NCBI GenBank assembly: GCA_917880885.1
Contig: OU862928.1
Location: forward strand, 40,846,962-40,910,961
DNA: 64,000 bases
Direction of reading: 5' to 3'
Source: Limnephilus marmoratus
Taxonomy: Eukaryota > Arthropoda > Insecta > Trichoptera > Limnephilidae
Shown here: positions 1 through 11,396 of the stretch, in pieces
Position numbering within the stretch: position 1 is the first letter of the stretch
Layout: each line of letters opens with the position of its first letter
Made by a program: the position numbers and the translations under genes
The notes under the pieces: model-generated
What the model was told of the DNA's origin: nothing
Database searches by the model: none
The model's input: the letters and a program-made list of their open reading frames with translations, nothing else

Positions 1-206
1 GTCGCTGATCAGATGCTCCTGTACAAAATATGGATATTATATTATATATCTGAAAGGTGCCCGCTCGCTGTTAAACAAATATAACGGATCATAATTTATA
101 CAAGCCTGCATTGAATACATAATAGTTAACCAAAGTTCAAGTACAATGACAAGTTCCATGACAGTTGATCCCCCGACAGTTGGCCCTCTGGCATACTTAT
201 GTACAA

Positions 207-356
207 CTAGCTGACCCGGCCACGCGTTGCTGTGGCTAATAAAACACAACGTCATCTACTGGATGGTTATCCAATCTTTATAATCACCGCCGTCTTTGAG
301 TTTATCGCGAAGAGACAGACAGATGCCGCGGAGGACTTTAATTTAATACTATGTAT
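207..356 (+). mobile_element. Short E/F-type element
   Basis: It starts with a CTAGCTGACCCGG head like the E and F copies elsewhere in the window. It ends in a GACAGACAGATGCCGCGG-type segment followed by AT-rich DNA, a kind of end I associate with insect RTE-like non-LTR elements. It is only ~150 bp long with no coding capacity. The family link rests on the head alone. Confidence 0.4.
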
Positions 357-488
357 TTAAGTTAATAATGTATTTAAGTTAATAAGGATTAATACTGTAT
401 CCGTCTAAATAACTTTTCAACTACCGCAATGTACGTGACCATTTTTTTAGAAGATAAAGTGGGTATAGTAAGCTATCCGTAAAAGATA

Positions 489-860
489 TACAGGCAGTTA
501 AGGGACGTACTTGACTTACTTTAACCAGTGATTCCTGACATTATTTGGTGTAAAAAATGTAAATAATTTTGGTCTCCGGTGACATTTTTGATGTTTTTTT
601 TTTTTCTACAAAAACATAAAAATGGTAGTTGTTGAACAGTTGGAGGCGGGGTAAGGGGCTCGTCGAACACCCGGCTGAGTGACCAGTGACGACATGCGGA
701 AGAATTTTTTTTTTGTTTGATTTTGAAGAAAAAATTTTTGAAAAAAAAAATTCGTCAATAAAAGTCACCGGAGACCAAAATTTTATTTACATTTTTTACT
801 CCAAATAATGTCAGGAATCACTGGTTAAAGTAAGTCAAGTACGTCCCTTAACACCCTGTA
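489..860. mobile_element. Foldback MITE, family S, copy 1
   Basis: About 100 bp at the left end reappear almost perfectly as the reverse complement at the right end, starting TACAGG and running through TTAAGGGACGTAC and the GGTCTCCGGTGAC block. TA dinucleotides flank both ends, which suits a TA target duplication. The short centre holds poly-T and poly-A runs and has no coding capacity. A second copy lies at 32672-33042, so the boundaries are well supported. An autonomous partner is not visible. Confidence 0.85.
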
Positions 861-987
861 TAAAATAAATTTCCACGCGCCGACTCGATAAAGCAGACAA
901 AATACCCTTTTTATGCAACACTAATACCAACCAAAATGAATTTATGCAAAGGACGTAACTACTAATAACATTAAACTTAAATAATAA

Positions 988-1279
988 GGGAATTGAGGGA
1001 AAATAATTTCCCTCAGGGCCTATGTCATCTTTGGGGATGGTGTGTGGAGGGTTTTTAGGGAAAGGAAGGAGAGGAGAGTTCTGGGAAGGAAGGGTTTAAG
1101 GGGTGGGTAGGAATCTGGGGTTCAGTGTGTCCTGGTCATCCGCCTCCAAGATCTAGACAAACCGAACCCCTGCTAAAACACCAAACGTAGCGAAACACTT
1201 GGGGTGACCTACGGCAGAGGTGTTGGTTATCCAATAAAGGTTCCCGGGGCGGCGGTACCCATTCCCGTTTCCCAAATTA
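988..1279 (-). mobile_element. Family A element, short subfamily
   Basis: On the minus strand it begins with the family head (AATTTGGGAAACGGG) and ends with the hairpin TGAGGGAAAATAATTTCCCTCA. The central third of full-length A is missing, and the same deletion occurs in the copies at 4729 and 39812. Full-length A (22412-22872) is ~460 bp. No coding potential. Confidence 0.8.
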
Positions 1280-1714
1280 TGTAAGAATAAAGCAATACAA
1301 ACACGAAATTCAAATGAAAAGAAGATATTCGAGAAATTTTGTAAACTTCTGAGGGCTAATGAGGTTTTACGAATTAAACAAGAAAACCATTAAATTATTA
1401 CAATATAATAAAACATATATCAGTTTTACAAATTTTAGTTATTTAGCCAAATAACTAAAAATCCAACCGTCAAAGACGACATGGCAACAAATATGGAAAA
1501 ACTATACAAATCGAAAAAAATCCTTGTAGACTACCCCCTCCCTCTCTCCCCATATGTTATGTATATAAACTGTAGATTAAGAATTATTTGTACCAGTCTG
1601 AAGATGGCTTTAACAAACTGAAACCGGTTACGGTCAAAATTAAATTAAGTGGAATGTAGTTTGTAATTTTATGTATTTTTGTAGTTTTATATGTGTTTTA
1701 TTATATTGTTAGTG

Positions 1715-2935
1715 CAAAGTCATGTCACATAAAGAAATTGTTTCACCCTGCGTGTCCTTTCCCGTTCGTCAATTTATTTCCGCATCCTCTTCCCCTCCCA
1801 CGCCCCCTTTCCCTCCTGCATGCGTTCCAACCATCTTCTCCGCCTTCCCTGCCTTGAACTCCCCCCCCCCCTTCAAATCCCCAAAGTTTCATTGCAATCG
1901 GATGAATGGTTTAACAACGCCTAATTTATGACGCCAGAGCTCACTATTATGTAAAGAAACCATCGCGGGCAGGCGCACATCAAATCCCCAAAGTTTGATC
2001 GCAATCGGATGAATGGTTTAGCGATGCATAATTTATGACGCCAGAGTTCACTACTATGTAAAGAAAACATCGCGGGCAGGCGCACATCAAATTCCCAAAG
2101 TTTCGTCGCAATTGGATGAATGGTTTAGCAACGCATAATTAATGACGCCAGAGCTTACTATTATGTAAAGAAACCAGCGCGGGCAGGCGCACATCAAATC
2201 CCCAAAGTTTCATCGCAATCGGATGAATGGTTTAGCAACGCATAATTTATGACGCCAGAGCTCACTACTATGTAAAGAAACCATCGCGGGCAGGCGCACA
2301 TCAAATCCCCAAAGTTTCGTCGCAATTGGATGAATGGTTTAGTAACGCATAATTAATGACGCCAGAGCCCACTATTATGTGAAGAAACCATCGCGGGCAG
2401 GCGCACATCAAATCCCCAAAGTTTCATCGCAATCGGATGAATGGTTTAGCAACGCATAATTTATGACGCCAGAGCTCACTATTACGTAAAGAAACCATCG
2501 CGGGCAGGCGCACATCAAATCCCCAAAGTTTGATCGCAATCGGATGAATGGTTTAGCGATGCATAATTTATGACGCCAGAGCTCACTATTATGTAAAGAA
2601 ACCATCGCGGGCAGGCGCACATCAAATCCCCAAAGTTTCATCGCAATCGGATGAATGGTTTAGCAACGCATAATTTATGACGCCAGACCTCACTATTATG
2701 AAAAGAAAACATCGCGGGCATGTGCACATCAAATCCCCAAAGTTTCATCGCAATCGGATGAATGGTTTAGCAACGCATAATTTATGACGCCAGAGCTCAC
2801 TATTACGTAAAGAAACCATCGCGGGCAGGCGCACATCAAATCCCCAAAGTTTCATCGCAATCGAATGAATGGTTTAGCAACGCATAAGGAAAAACAAGCA
2901 ACCAAGCAAGCAAGCAAACATACATTCATTTTTAC
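1715..2935 (+). mobile_element. Family E element enlarged by an internal satellite
   Basis: The left part carries the E pattern: AAAGAAATTGTTTCACCCTG, then CGTGTCCTTTCCCGT, then ~110 bp of C/T-rich DNA. It then runs into a tandem array (1874-2887) whose unit contains the E tail motif TTCATCGCAATCGGATGAAT. The right end is GCAACGCATAAGG followed by CAAG/CAAA-type simple repeats, as in the E copy at 24612. The copy at 53000 has two units, so the array looks like internal growth of one element. No protein is encoded. Confidence 0.75.
1874..2887 (+). repeat. 107-bp tandem satellite, ~9.5 units
   Basis: The landmark CAAATCCCCAAAGTTT recurs at 1874, 1981, 2088 (variant) and 2195, a constant 107-bp step, and continues to about 2887. 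Each unit has AATCGGATGAATGGTTTAGC, GACGCCAGAGCTCACTA and CATCGCGGGCAGGCGCACAT. Units differ by a few substitutions. The open frames seen across the array are by-products of the periodicity, not genes. Confidence 0.95.
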
Positions 2936-3802
2936 ACTTATTATTTTTACATTTATATACAACAGATGATGAATTTCCACCACGAATTGCCAGTATCAAC
3001 AATAGAAAAATTAAATTAATGTTTTCGGAAATAAATACGGACAGTTTTTACCCAAAATGTATGAACCGTGACTGTTGTAGTTCTGATGCAGGAATGCTTT
3101 GATAAATAACCTTGATAAGAGATTACGGATATCTGATTACTGACAGCTGATAACAATTACTCATTAATGGAAGATAAAGCCTGCTAAATCAATTGCATGA
3201 CTGTATCGTGAATACTTGTGAAGAATGTCAGGAATTCGATGAAAATAAGCTTACTGACAAAACAAATTATAACTGGATTAAAATCGTACTCGAGTTATTG
3301 AACTCTGCATTGTACACCTACACCAAACTGTTGATAAATTAGTTAATAAAATTGGGTCCAAAGTTCAAGCATTTCACAGATTAACTATCTACTGATGAAG
3401 AGTTAGCGTGTAAACTTATTTAAGTGAAATAAAACAAAGAGTTAAAATAAATACGTAAAGACAACTAACTTGTTGTGACGGTTTCCAAACGGTTGATCCA
3501 CTAGATGTATGCTTAAAATTTAGTCGACGTACTTTTAATATTTTAGGTGTAACTTGGGAATCATTTAAAGCATTCAATTTCTATTTCTGAGAGGTCACAA
3601 GGAATACCCTTAACTCGGCCCATTCTCGAATAAAATATTTATGGTCAGAAAGAGGGTCAATTTTTTCAACAAACTAGTTTGCACAGGAGGAGGATTTAAA
3701 TTGAACTGATAATTTGTAGCGGCCTTCCGATTTAATTGACCTATTTAGTACACCAAGGTTTTTGTTTTTGGAGCTGAAAATAAATTATCCAAATTCTAGA
3801 GG
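2936..3802. other. Unassigned AT-rich stretch
   Basis: No recognisable coding segment, RNA gene or repeat shared with the rest of the window was found. It lies between the E satellite and a reverse-transcriptase fragment, so the last part may be decayed LINE sequence. Confidence 0.4.
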
Positions 3803-3960
3803 ATGAATAATCTTCCCCTTGGTGTAGAAGTAATCTCCGGCGTACCTCAAGGATCATATCTAGGCCCGCTCCGTTTTAACGTATTTATGAACGACTTATT
3901 AGTATTTTTTTCTTACACGCGCTTTTGTCTTTTTGCGGATGACAATAAGATCCATTTTTA
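3803..3960 (+). pseudogene. Reverse transcriptase core fragment (LINE)
   Basis: One open frame of ~53 codons reads ISGVPQGSYLGPLRFNVF, then MNDL, then FADDNKI. These are the conserved blocks around the catalytic palm of non-LTR reverse transcriptases; the FADD aspartates bind the metal ions. Nothing upstream continues the frame and the downstream end is abutted by a family B SINE. It is a truncated relic. The clade cannot be set from so short a piece. Confidence 0.8.
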
Positions 3961-4282
3961 TGTGAATACCTCGTAAGAGTCCAAGCTGCTTACGTCTGGA
4001 GCCAGTGAGACTATGGCATCCCCAATTGGGGTAAGTTGTGAGACTGAAGGTAGCGGGGAGAGGAAGGAAATGGTGGAGAGAAAGGTGGGGAAGTACTTGG
4101 CTATTCATATCTGGTCACCAAACACGGCTAAAGCCATTTCAAGCAACTTTTCAATTCTGGATGGTGGTCTTACACCAGGGTGATACTGGGAGTATCCTCC
4201 ACTCTGGGACGTGCCGCCCAAATATGCTATAGGTATATATTTTATTTTTAATGAATTATTTGTGAAATAATAAAAATTAATG
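3961..4282 (-). mobile_element. SINE B, 5'-truncated
   Basis: Minus-strand B copy with the landmarks GGAGCCAGTGAGACTATGG, CCCCAATTGGGGTAA and AAACACGGCTAAAGCC, ending in the AT-rich junction just after where the tRNA head would start. The head itself is lost and an A copy abuts at 4285. B tail sequence (GTGAATACC) joins directly to the RT fragment. Confidence 0.8.
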
Positions 4283-4284
4283 AA

Positions 4285-4518
4285 ACGGTTGAAGGAGACC
4301 TCTCCAGCCGACCGGGATGGATTCATACGTCCGTCACTCCTGGACACACTGACCACCAGATTCATACCCAACCCCCACATCTCCTTTTCCTTCCCAGAAC
4401 TTCCTCTCTTCTTCCTTTCCTAAAAAGACCCTCCGCACAGCAATCCCAAAGATGACATAGACCTTGAGGGGAATTATTTTCCTCAGGGCCTTCTGTGTGG
4501 AGCTAATGTAAAAAAAGT
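4285..4518 (+). mobile_element. Family A element, 5'-truncated
   Basis: It starts within the A body at GGTTGAAGGAGACCTCTCC and runs to the family 3' end: hairpin CCTTGAGGGGAATTATTTTC then GGAGCTAATGTAAAAAAA. It lies between two minus-strand B segments. Truncation from the 5' side is what target-primed reverse transcription produces. Confidence 0.8.
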
Positions 4519-4520
4519 AA

Positions 4521-4666
4521 AGTTTCAATTCTGAATAATGGTCTTACACCTGAACGATACTGAGGGTATTTTCCACTCTAAACAATATATAATGAATTAA
4601 TTGTGAAATAACAAAATAAAATTATTTGTCCACTCCGAGATGCGAGTCAAGAGCCTTACCCATCGA
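4521..4666 (-). mobile_element. SINE B fragment with degraded tRNA head
   Basis: It contains GTTTCAATTCTGAATAATGG, the AT-rich linker and the start of the tRNA-like head (TGCGAGTCAAGAGCCTTACC). It partly repeats sequence present in the B copy at 3961, so it is a separate copy, not the other half of one interrupted element. Confidence 0.65.
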
Positions 4667-4728
4667 CATCTTCTTCTTTCTTTCCTTAAAAAGATCCTCC
4701 ACACATTCCACACCCAAATTGACATAGG

Positions 4729-5058
4729 CCCAATTAGGGAATGGGTACCGCCACCCCGGGAACCTTTATTGGATAACCAACACCTGTGCCATAGGTCACC
4801 CCAAGTGGTTCGCTACGTTTGGTGATTTAGCAGGGGTTCCCGGGTTCATGGGGTGAGGTTTGCCTAGGTCTTGGAGGCGGATGACCAAGACACACTGAAC
4901 CCCAGATTCTTACCCACCCCTTAAACCCTTTCCTTCCCAGATCTCTCCTCTCCTTCCTTCCCTTAAAATAACCCTCCACACAGCATCCCCAAAGATGACA
5001 TAGGCTCTGAGGGAAATTATTTACTTCAGGGCCTCCTGTGTGGAGCTCATGTAAAAAA
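4729..5058 (+). mobile_element. Family A element, short subfamily
   Basis: Head GGGAATGGGTACCGCCACCC, body, then the same internal deletion as the copies at 988 and 39812, then the hairpin TGAGGGAAATTATTTACTTC and a poly-A tail after GGAGCTCATGTA. An extra ~57-bp A 3' fragment (4670-4726) sits directly before it. The 159-codon open frame on the other strand (to 5306) runs through the element and is not a gene. Confidence 0.8.
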
Positions 5059-5757
5059 AAATGCCGACAGGGAATTTTATTTCTCACAGCCTCCTTCTGT
5101 GTGAAAATAAAGTTAAAATGGCATTTTTTCATGCCTATCTGAACTCTTTCATTCTTCCAATTGCTTACATGTTTTTCTTCCACTCCTCCCATAAAACTTG
5201 TGCAAAGTAACCAGGTAATAACATGTTCATCGCGCATGTACCAACTTGTTATCATAATTGAATCAACCATTACATTTGAGAACGGTGTTGCATCACCTGT
5301 TCTCATTGTTTATAAGAGCCAGGAGTCGGTGCTTTAACTAAGATGATGACAAGGTACAATAGTTGATCCGTTCTCATCAAGAACACGTCATGTTGCAAGG
5401 AATTGTTACGTGTGCTGCTGTTGTTCTAGTGAAGCATTTTTTTCCCACAAAATGATTAAAAGACTTTAACAAATTAAGAAGCCACTGCTTCTGCTGTGTT
5501 GCAAAAATGGTAATATTGTTTTTCGCTAATGCCCTTTCAAAATATGCGATTAAGAAAGCAAATCTTATTTTTACGAGATTAAAACTGACCGTGGGAGTTA
5601 GTAGGATAATAGTGGTACCTATATAAGAGACTCTACCTAGTACCTAATCCCAGAATGTGCAGATTTTGAGAACGGCAACAAAAAAGTTGTAGAATTAAGA
5701 GATTCTTCACATTTTTATTAACATTTTTTTTACGTTACCTCTATACAGTAGGCCTTC
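5059..5757. other. Unassigned stretch
   Basis: No supported gene or repeat. The sequence is not strongly biased and contains no conserved protein motif I recognise. Confidence 0.4.
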
Positions 5758-6118
5758 AGAAAAATTATTTCCCTCAGGAGAGTATTTTTATTTAAAGAAA
5801 GGGAGGCAGTTCTAGGAAGGAAATAGATACGAAGGTTGGTTAGGAATCTGGAGGTCAGTGTGACCAGGAGTGACGGATGTATGAATCCATCTCTTCAACT
5901 GGGGTACAAGGCGATTGATCGAGGGATTCCGGCTGGACAGGTCAAAAGACCTCCTCAACCATGCATCTGCCGCCAAGACCGCCAAGAAATGTCACCCCCG
6001 AGAACTGGGCACCCCTATTAAATCACCAAAAGCAGCGAAAAGTCAACTTGGGTTGACCTAGAGATGTGTTGATTATCCAATAAATGGTTCCCGAGGTGGA
6101 GGTACCCATACCCGCCTC
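5758..6118 (-). mobile_element. Family A element
   Basis: Read on the minus strand it has the A head (GGCGGGTATGGGTACCTCCA), the CACTTGG-type 5' region and a decayed 3' hairpin (TTATTTCCCTCAGG at 5765). Several small deletions distinguish it. No coding capacity. Confidence 0.75.
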
Positions 6119-7117
6119 TCTTCATTTGTTGATAAGGAAGAAATTTCAGTTACTAATAAAGCAGAATTTACATTACGTAACTAGTTGCGCACAAGTTGTT
6201 TCAAGACATTAGTTGCACTGCTAGTTTCAAGTGTAAACATATGGTTTCATCATGCATGCATTAGTAGAATGCCATAAAATTAGAATCGCGCTAGCGCGAA
6301 ATTACGACATCACCTGCTGTATGCAATATAAAAACATGATGCATCTAGTGTCGCGAAACCATTTCAGTTGATCGGGTGTGTGTGTTCCTTGTAACTGCGT
6401 GAGAGCGGTGTACAACAACATTTTGCCAGAAAACGCTTTGATTTGAAGGTGGTACTGAAAGTTGCACGACACTAAATTTGCGCAGTTTATACCAACTTTC
6501 TGGTGACGTGCCACCATTTGGTAGATGCTTGCAACTAGTTGCAAATTCGGCTTTGTGGAACCAGGATATTTGGCTAAACACCCAAGGACAACACAACACA
6601 GTGCATATAATTGAAAAGATTGGGCTAATAACAAAGAAACAATAACGGGGAATTGAATACCATATCGTAGAACCAAAGGACATGGGTAAACACTGAATGA
6701 TAACCATAATAAACTTCATTGAAGAGACTGGGCTATTGTTGAAGGAATAAGGTAAACACTAGAGATAGCATAGTGAATGTTAGGGCCAATTGCTTACGGG
6801 AGCTATGAAGAATGTGTCCTTATCGATAATCATAAAAATACTCTCTGAAGAGAATTGATTGTTGACTCCACTCTGTTATTTACTGTTTGAGTGGTATTTA
6901 TTTATTATATTTTTGTTTACATTGATATTCAAAGATAACACAGTACACAGCATATAATACAAACTGAGAAACAGTAGAAATTAAAGAAGAGAACGTTGGC
7001 ACCTACACCTGAACATAGCAGTAAAAATATAAAAGAGCATAAAAGAGCTATCTATATTATTAATACGCAAAGGATACTTTTGTAATTCGGTTTCGAATTC
7101 AAGATTCCGTCAAAGAA
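6119..7117. other. Unassigned stretch
   Basis: Overlapping minus-strand frames of ~124 codons at 6302-6719 show no conserved motif. Between 6180 and 6560 the short words ACTAGTTGC and TAGTTGCA recur in both orientations, one possible sign of a decayed element. I cannot name it. Confidence 0.35.
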
Positions 7118-7420
7118 TGGCGCCACTTACGTTAGTATAAGTACTGCAATTTATAGAATTCCTCCTCACATCCTGGAATAAACATTATTATTATTATTAT
7201 TATTATTATTAAGTATCTCTCCGGATATGGAAAGATTGACGGTAATACTTAGAGTTGTGAATAATAGTATAACTCGGCTATACGTTACATATGACGTCAT
7301 TGCCTGTCACGGTTACTTTGTCCCGGTGACTAGCTGTCACTGGATCACAGGGGATCCGAGGTACCGGCTAGTGTACCAAGATTACATTAGACAGCATGTG
7401 TGGATCCATTTTAAAAGAAA
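7118..7420 (+). repeat. Dispersed repeat G, copy 1
   Basis: Shared blocks with 41330-41610 (opposite strand): ATGGCGCCACTTACGT, CTCTCCGGATATGGA, GTTGTGAATAATAGTA and TTACTTTGTCCCGGTGACTA, in the same order. A TTA microsatellite (7186-7212) interrupts it. No frame resembles a protein. Two copies do not define the ends, so class is unknown. Confidence 0.7.
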
Positions 7421-7601
7421 TAAATAAAAATAAATAAGTAAACATAAAGATTTTTGCTATAATTGATACCAAGAACTCTAACAAAATGTAAACAAAAACT
7501 AAAGAAAACAATGGAACAGATAAGTGGAGGAGACACAACATCGCGAAGATCAGATCTGTTCTGACTAACGGTCCTTGCTTCGTTTACTTTCTTACATTTT
7601 T

Positions 7602-8050
7602 CAATTTGGGAGGCGGGCATGGGTACTACCGCCCCGGTAACCATTTATTGGACAACCAACACCTCTGCCACAAGTCACTCGGTGTGTGGTGATTTGCTAC
7701 GTTCTGTGACATAGTAAGGATGCCCGGGTTCATGGTGCAAGGTATTTTCAAGTCTTGGCGACGGATGCTTCTGCCCACCTACTGCATGGCAGGCCGGATC
7801 GGGAGGGACTGGTTGAGACTGACTGACCTTTTGACCTCTCCAGCCAGACTCTATCGCCTTGCACAGCAGTGGGAGGAATGGATTCATTCGTTATATTCAC
7901 TCCTGGACACACTGACCTCCAGATTCCATCACACCCCTCATACCTTTTTTTCTCACTAGTTTCCCTAAAAATACTTCCTCAATAACAGGACCCTCCACAC
8001 CGCATCCTCAAATATGACATAGACCCTGAGGAAATTTTTTTCCTTAGGAC
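7602..8050 (+). mobile_element. Family A element, near full length
   Basis: Head CAATTTGGGAGGCGGGCATG, then CACCTCTGCC, GGTGATTTGCTACG, the ATGGCAGGCCGGATCGGGAG block, the GGATTCATTCG block, and the 3' hairpin around 8028-8045. Length and order match full-length A. The 3' part includes a short direct repeat of CCTCAATAACAGGACCCTCC. A 29-bp A-tail-like remnant (GGAACTAAAGTAAAAAAAA) lies further on at 8290. Confidence 0.8.
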
Positions 8051-8812
8051 CTCTGGTTAGGCATCAAAATTTTTTTTTATCTCGATAATAAATTAAAAAT
8101 ATTTATATTAACAAAGTGGTTGTTTGAAGGTCTCTATGTGCTTACAGAGATATTAAAATATATTGTGAAAGACCACCACAGACCACAGATGGAAAGTAAA
8201 TTCATCAGTCAATTTTTAGGGTGTTATGCCCAGCGAGTTTGAGGTTATTTACACACCCCAGGCTCACATATTATGATTCAACCTCCTTCGTGGAACTAAA
8301 GTAAAAAAAATCAAATCTGTTCTGGCTAAAAGTCTCTGTTTCTTCCACAACCACAAATTCTTATCCATTCCCCTTTATAACATTCTTAAGACTTTAACAT
8401 GCGTATTATCAAGCTATTTGACCAACAAACCTTGCGCCATATCTTCTTGGAACATTTCCAACTCTTCTCCCATCAATTCTACTAACACAAATTTCTTCGT
8501 CCTAACAATTGACAATGAACGTATCTTTTCACTTTGAATTTCTTTGAAACAAAAATATAATTGAAACATTGACCTTTTAAAACACACGCACGTACGGATG
8601 CTTCTTGAATTTAAAGGTTAGTGGGACATCTAAACGCACGCTCCGTTAGTTTTGTCACTCTACACAAGAGTGCGTGTCACTAATAGTATTATTTACTTCA
8701 CTTCAGGCCAGCCAATTTGTTGTAAAGACAGAAGTAATGATTGGTGCACATCGACCAAGAATTATCTAGAAAGGGCGTGTGGACCTTAAAATTAACACCC
8801 TAAGCAAACACA

Positions 8813-9186
8813 TTTTTACATTAGCTCCACACAAAAATCCCAGAAGAAAAAACAATCCCTCGGGGACTATATCATTTTTGAGAATGATTTGTGGAGGGTC
8901 TTTTTATGGAGATGAGAAGTTCTGGGGAGGAATAAGGTATGATGGAGTGGGTAGGAATCTGCGGTTCAATGTGTCCGGAATGATGGACGTATGAATCCAT
9001 CCCTCCCACTGCGGAGAGGTCAAGAGGTCTCCCTCAACCAGTCTCTCCTGATTCAAGGTGGGCAAACACATCCCGGCACCGAGACCTAGATAAATCTCAC
9101 TCCATGAACCCGGGCACCCCTGCTAAGAAACCAAAAGTTGCGAACCACTTTGGGTGACCTATGGCAGAGGTGTTGGTTGTTCAATA
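8813..9186 (-). mobile_element. Family A element
   Basis: Plus-strand reading starts TTTTTACATTAGCTCCACAC (reverse complement of the A 3' end) and ends inside the head at TTGGTTGTTCAATA. The body blocks are in order; there is a deletion before the GCGGAGAGG block. The 71-codon frame at 8779 crosses it and is not a gene. Confidence 0.8.
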
Positions 9187-9326
9187 GACTGATTGATTGT
9201 TCCTTGGAGTTATTGTTCCAAAAATGTTACATGTAGGGATGTAGGTAATATTGACGCATATAGTCAGATATGACAGGTATGGAAAGTAGATTGGATGGAG
9301 AAAGGTAAATGTACAACGATATTGAC

Positions 9327-9731
9327 GGCCGGCGTAGTTCAGCGGTAAGGTTCTTGACTAGCATTCCGAAGGTCGCGGGATCGAATCCCGGCGTGGCAAA
9401 TAAATTTTATTTGATTAATTTGTGTTATTTAAGAATTTATTCATTTAAAAAAAAAATAATAATAATATATAGTATATTTGCGGCACGTTCCGGAGTGGAA
9501 GATATTCTCAGTATCACCACCATTCAGAATTGAAACGTTACTTGAAATCGCATTAGCCGTATTTGGTGACCAGATTTGAATAGCCAGGTACTTCCCAACT
9601 TTCCTCTTCCCTATCTCATTCCCCTCCCCACTACCTTCAGCCACACAACATACCCCAATTGGGGATGCCATAGTCTCACTGGCTCCAGACGGGAGCAGCT
9701 GAGACTCTTGTGAGGTATCACTATAAAAAAA
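9327..9731 (+). mobile_element. SINE B, full length with tRNA-like head
   Basis: Positions 9327-9397 resemble a tRNA: an A-box-like TAGTTCAGCGGTAAGG and a B-box-like GGGATCGAATCCCGG, the internal promoter for RNA polymerase III. Next comes the linker AATAAATTTTATTTGATTAA, a body with GTTTGGTGACCAG-type sequence, the CCCCAATTGGGG block, and a short poly-A end near 9725. The anticodon arm does not fold cleanly, so this is a SINE promoter, not a working tRNA gene. Other B copies: 3961, 19748, 24872, 26841, 45840, 50645, 62408. Confidence 0.85.
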
Positions 9732-10883
9732 TGTACATATTTGCGTCAATAGGTAATTGAGATAATAAAGATGCTGGTGCAGTATTTAGTTTTGCAATAA
9801 CAGTGCAAGGTGCAACTTACTGATAATGCAGATACTGCAACAAAGATCCCACCTTAGACAATGGAAGAAACTGAAGGTCTGTTTCTTGGTCCGCTTGACT
9901 GGACACAGTACCACTGTAGGAGTTGTAGGACACGAAGATGTTCATGATTAGGTCAACTGTGTCATGTTTAATTGGGATGATGTAGACTCGACGTAATTAC
10001 AAACGCGCAGTTTTTAAAACGCTATGCTACTGATTTCACCGATGCGGAACGAGTTAAAGTTTTAATGAATGGGGTGATAACTAATTGCAATTTTATTTAC
10101 ACCTCACTCATTTTAATGTAAAGCCTTAATTAAATTCAGCTAAGTTACAAACTACTATCTGGGAAATTTCACTATCTGTTAGTAAACTCGCTCAGTGTAA
10201 TCGTATTACTTGCTAACTACTAGCAGATTGTTGACTATTTTATTTTTATTTTATTTATTTTGGAGAAAGTTGACAGCAGATCATAAATTACAAAATAATA
10301 AAATAATAGGATGTTATTTATGCCAATTATAAACTTTCCACTGATGATAATTATAATAATAAAGTGTGATATGTATATGTATATCTACGTAAAAAGTTGA
10401 AAGGTCGTCATCTTTACTTGCTACGCGCTAACTCGTGATTGGTTTACTTATGTTTTCAATATGGCTGCCAATAAACAACTGATTTCGACTGTCAAACATC
10501 TGACAGAATTAGTTCACGCAGGCGTCGTTATTCTTGCTACTGGCGCTAGCAGCTCAGTTTTCTTCGCTGCTGAGCGAGTGGACAGTTTTGTGTGTCATCA
10601 TGACAATCTCACTCGCCGATTCACCCGCTTTTAAACTTAGTAGATGGTAGCTTGTAAACTAGCTGCAAAAATATTAAATAAGGCAAATGGTTTAATCACG
10701 TCCGAGGTAAGCAATGCATAAAGGAATTTTTCGTGCAGTATAAATGGGAGTAGGAAGGTGTTCGGAAAGTCTTGATGAATAGGAATCCTCAATAATACAC
10801 CGTGTAAATTTCAAACCTGCCCAAAGAATTTCAAGGAAATTCAAAGAGAAAAGATACGTTCACTGTCAATTGTTAGGACGTAG
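9732..10883. other. Unassigned stretch
   Basis: No supported gene or repeat. The sequence is moderately AT-rich with no frame showing a recognisable domain. Confidence 0.4.
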
Positions 10884-11396
10884 TTTTTTACATTAGTTCC
10901 ACAGGGTAGGCCCTGAGAAAAACAATTTCCCTCGGGCCCTATATCTTCTTTGGGGATTGTGAGAATGGTTTTGTTGGTAATCCTGCCTTTTAAATATGCA
11001 AGAGCGAGATGGCAGAAACAGTGTATAAAAGGTGTTGAATGTTCCTGCTCGCTCCCTTTAATCACAGACAGCTCCGATAGTTAGCAAGTAGCTTACAACG
11101 CAGACTTTATATTGTGCAAATAAATAATCAACTCGTCCACGCGCGTATTATTAAGATCTGCAAGATCTCTCATACCACGCCTACACAAAGTCTAAATAAC
11201 AAATACTGTGTGGAGGGGTATTTTTAGGGAAAGAGAGAAGAGCAAGTTTAGGGAAGGAAAAAGGAATGAGGGATGGATTGGAATCTGGGGTCAGTGTGTC
11301 CAGGAGTGACGATGTCCAAGGCGATGGGTTGAGAGTCCGCCTGGAAAGGTCAAAAGATCTCCCTTAAGCAGTCTCTTCTGAACTGGTCCGCCTTTC
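10884..11396 (-). mobile_element. Family A element interrupted by an insertion
   Basis: The first part (10884-10955) is the A 3' end with its hairpin; the second (about 11202-11396) continues the A body from GTGTGGAGGGG. In uninterrupted copies these two parts touch (GGGGATGCTGTGTGGAGG), so ~246 bp have been inserted. The insert is described at 10956-11201. Confidence 0.75.
10956..11201 (+). mobile_element. Probable solo LTR inside family A
   Basis: This 246-bp segment interrupts an A element. It begins TGTGAGAATGG and ends AATAACA, so it has TG...CA ends. It holds a TATAAAA box at 11024-11030, a pyrimidine-rich CTCGCTCCC followed by TCACAG about 38 bp downstream as a possible start, and AATAAA at 11119-11124. 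That order fits an LTR promoter and polyadenylation unit. I could not find a clean target duplication, so a different kind of insertion remains possible. Confidence 0.45.

Noticed and set aside
2408..2641. Repetitive 77-codon protein
   Set aside because: Translation of the 107-bp satellite; the unit is not a multiple of three and the frame is not maintained between units.
4827..5306. 159-codon minus-strand frame
   Set aside because: It lies across a family A element and its 3' hairpin; equivalent frames do not persist in other A copies.
9327..9397. Functional tRNA gene
   Set aside because: A and B boxes are present but the anticodon arm is poor and the sequence continues into the SINE B body, found in many copies.
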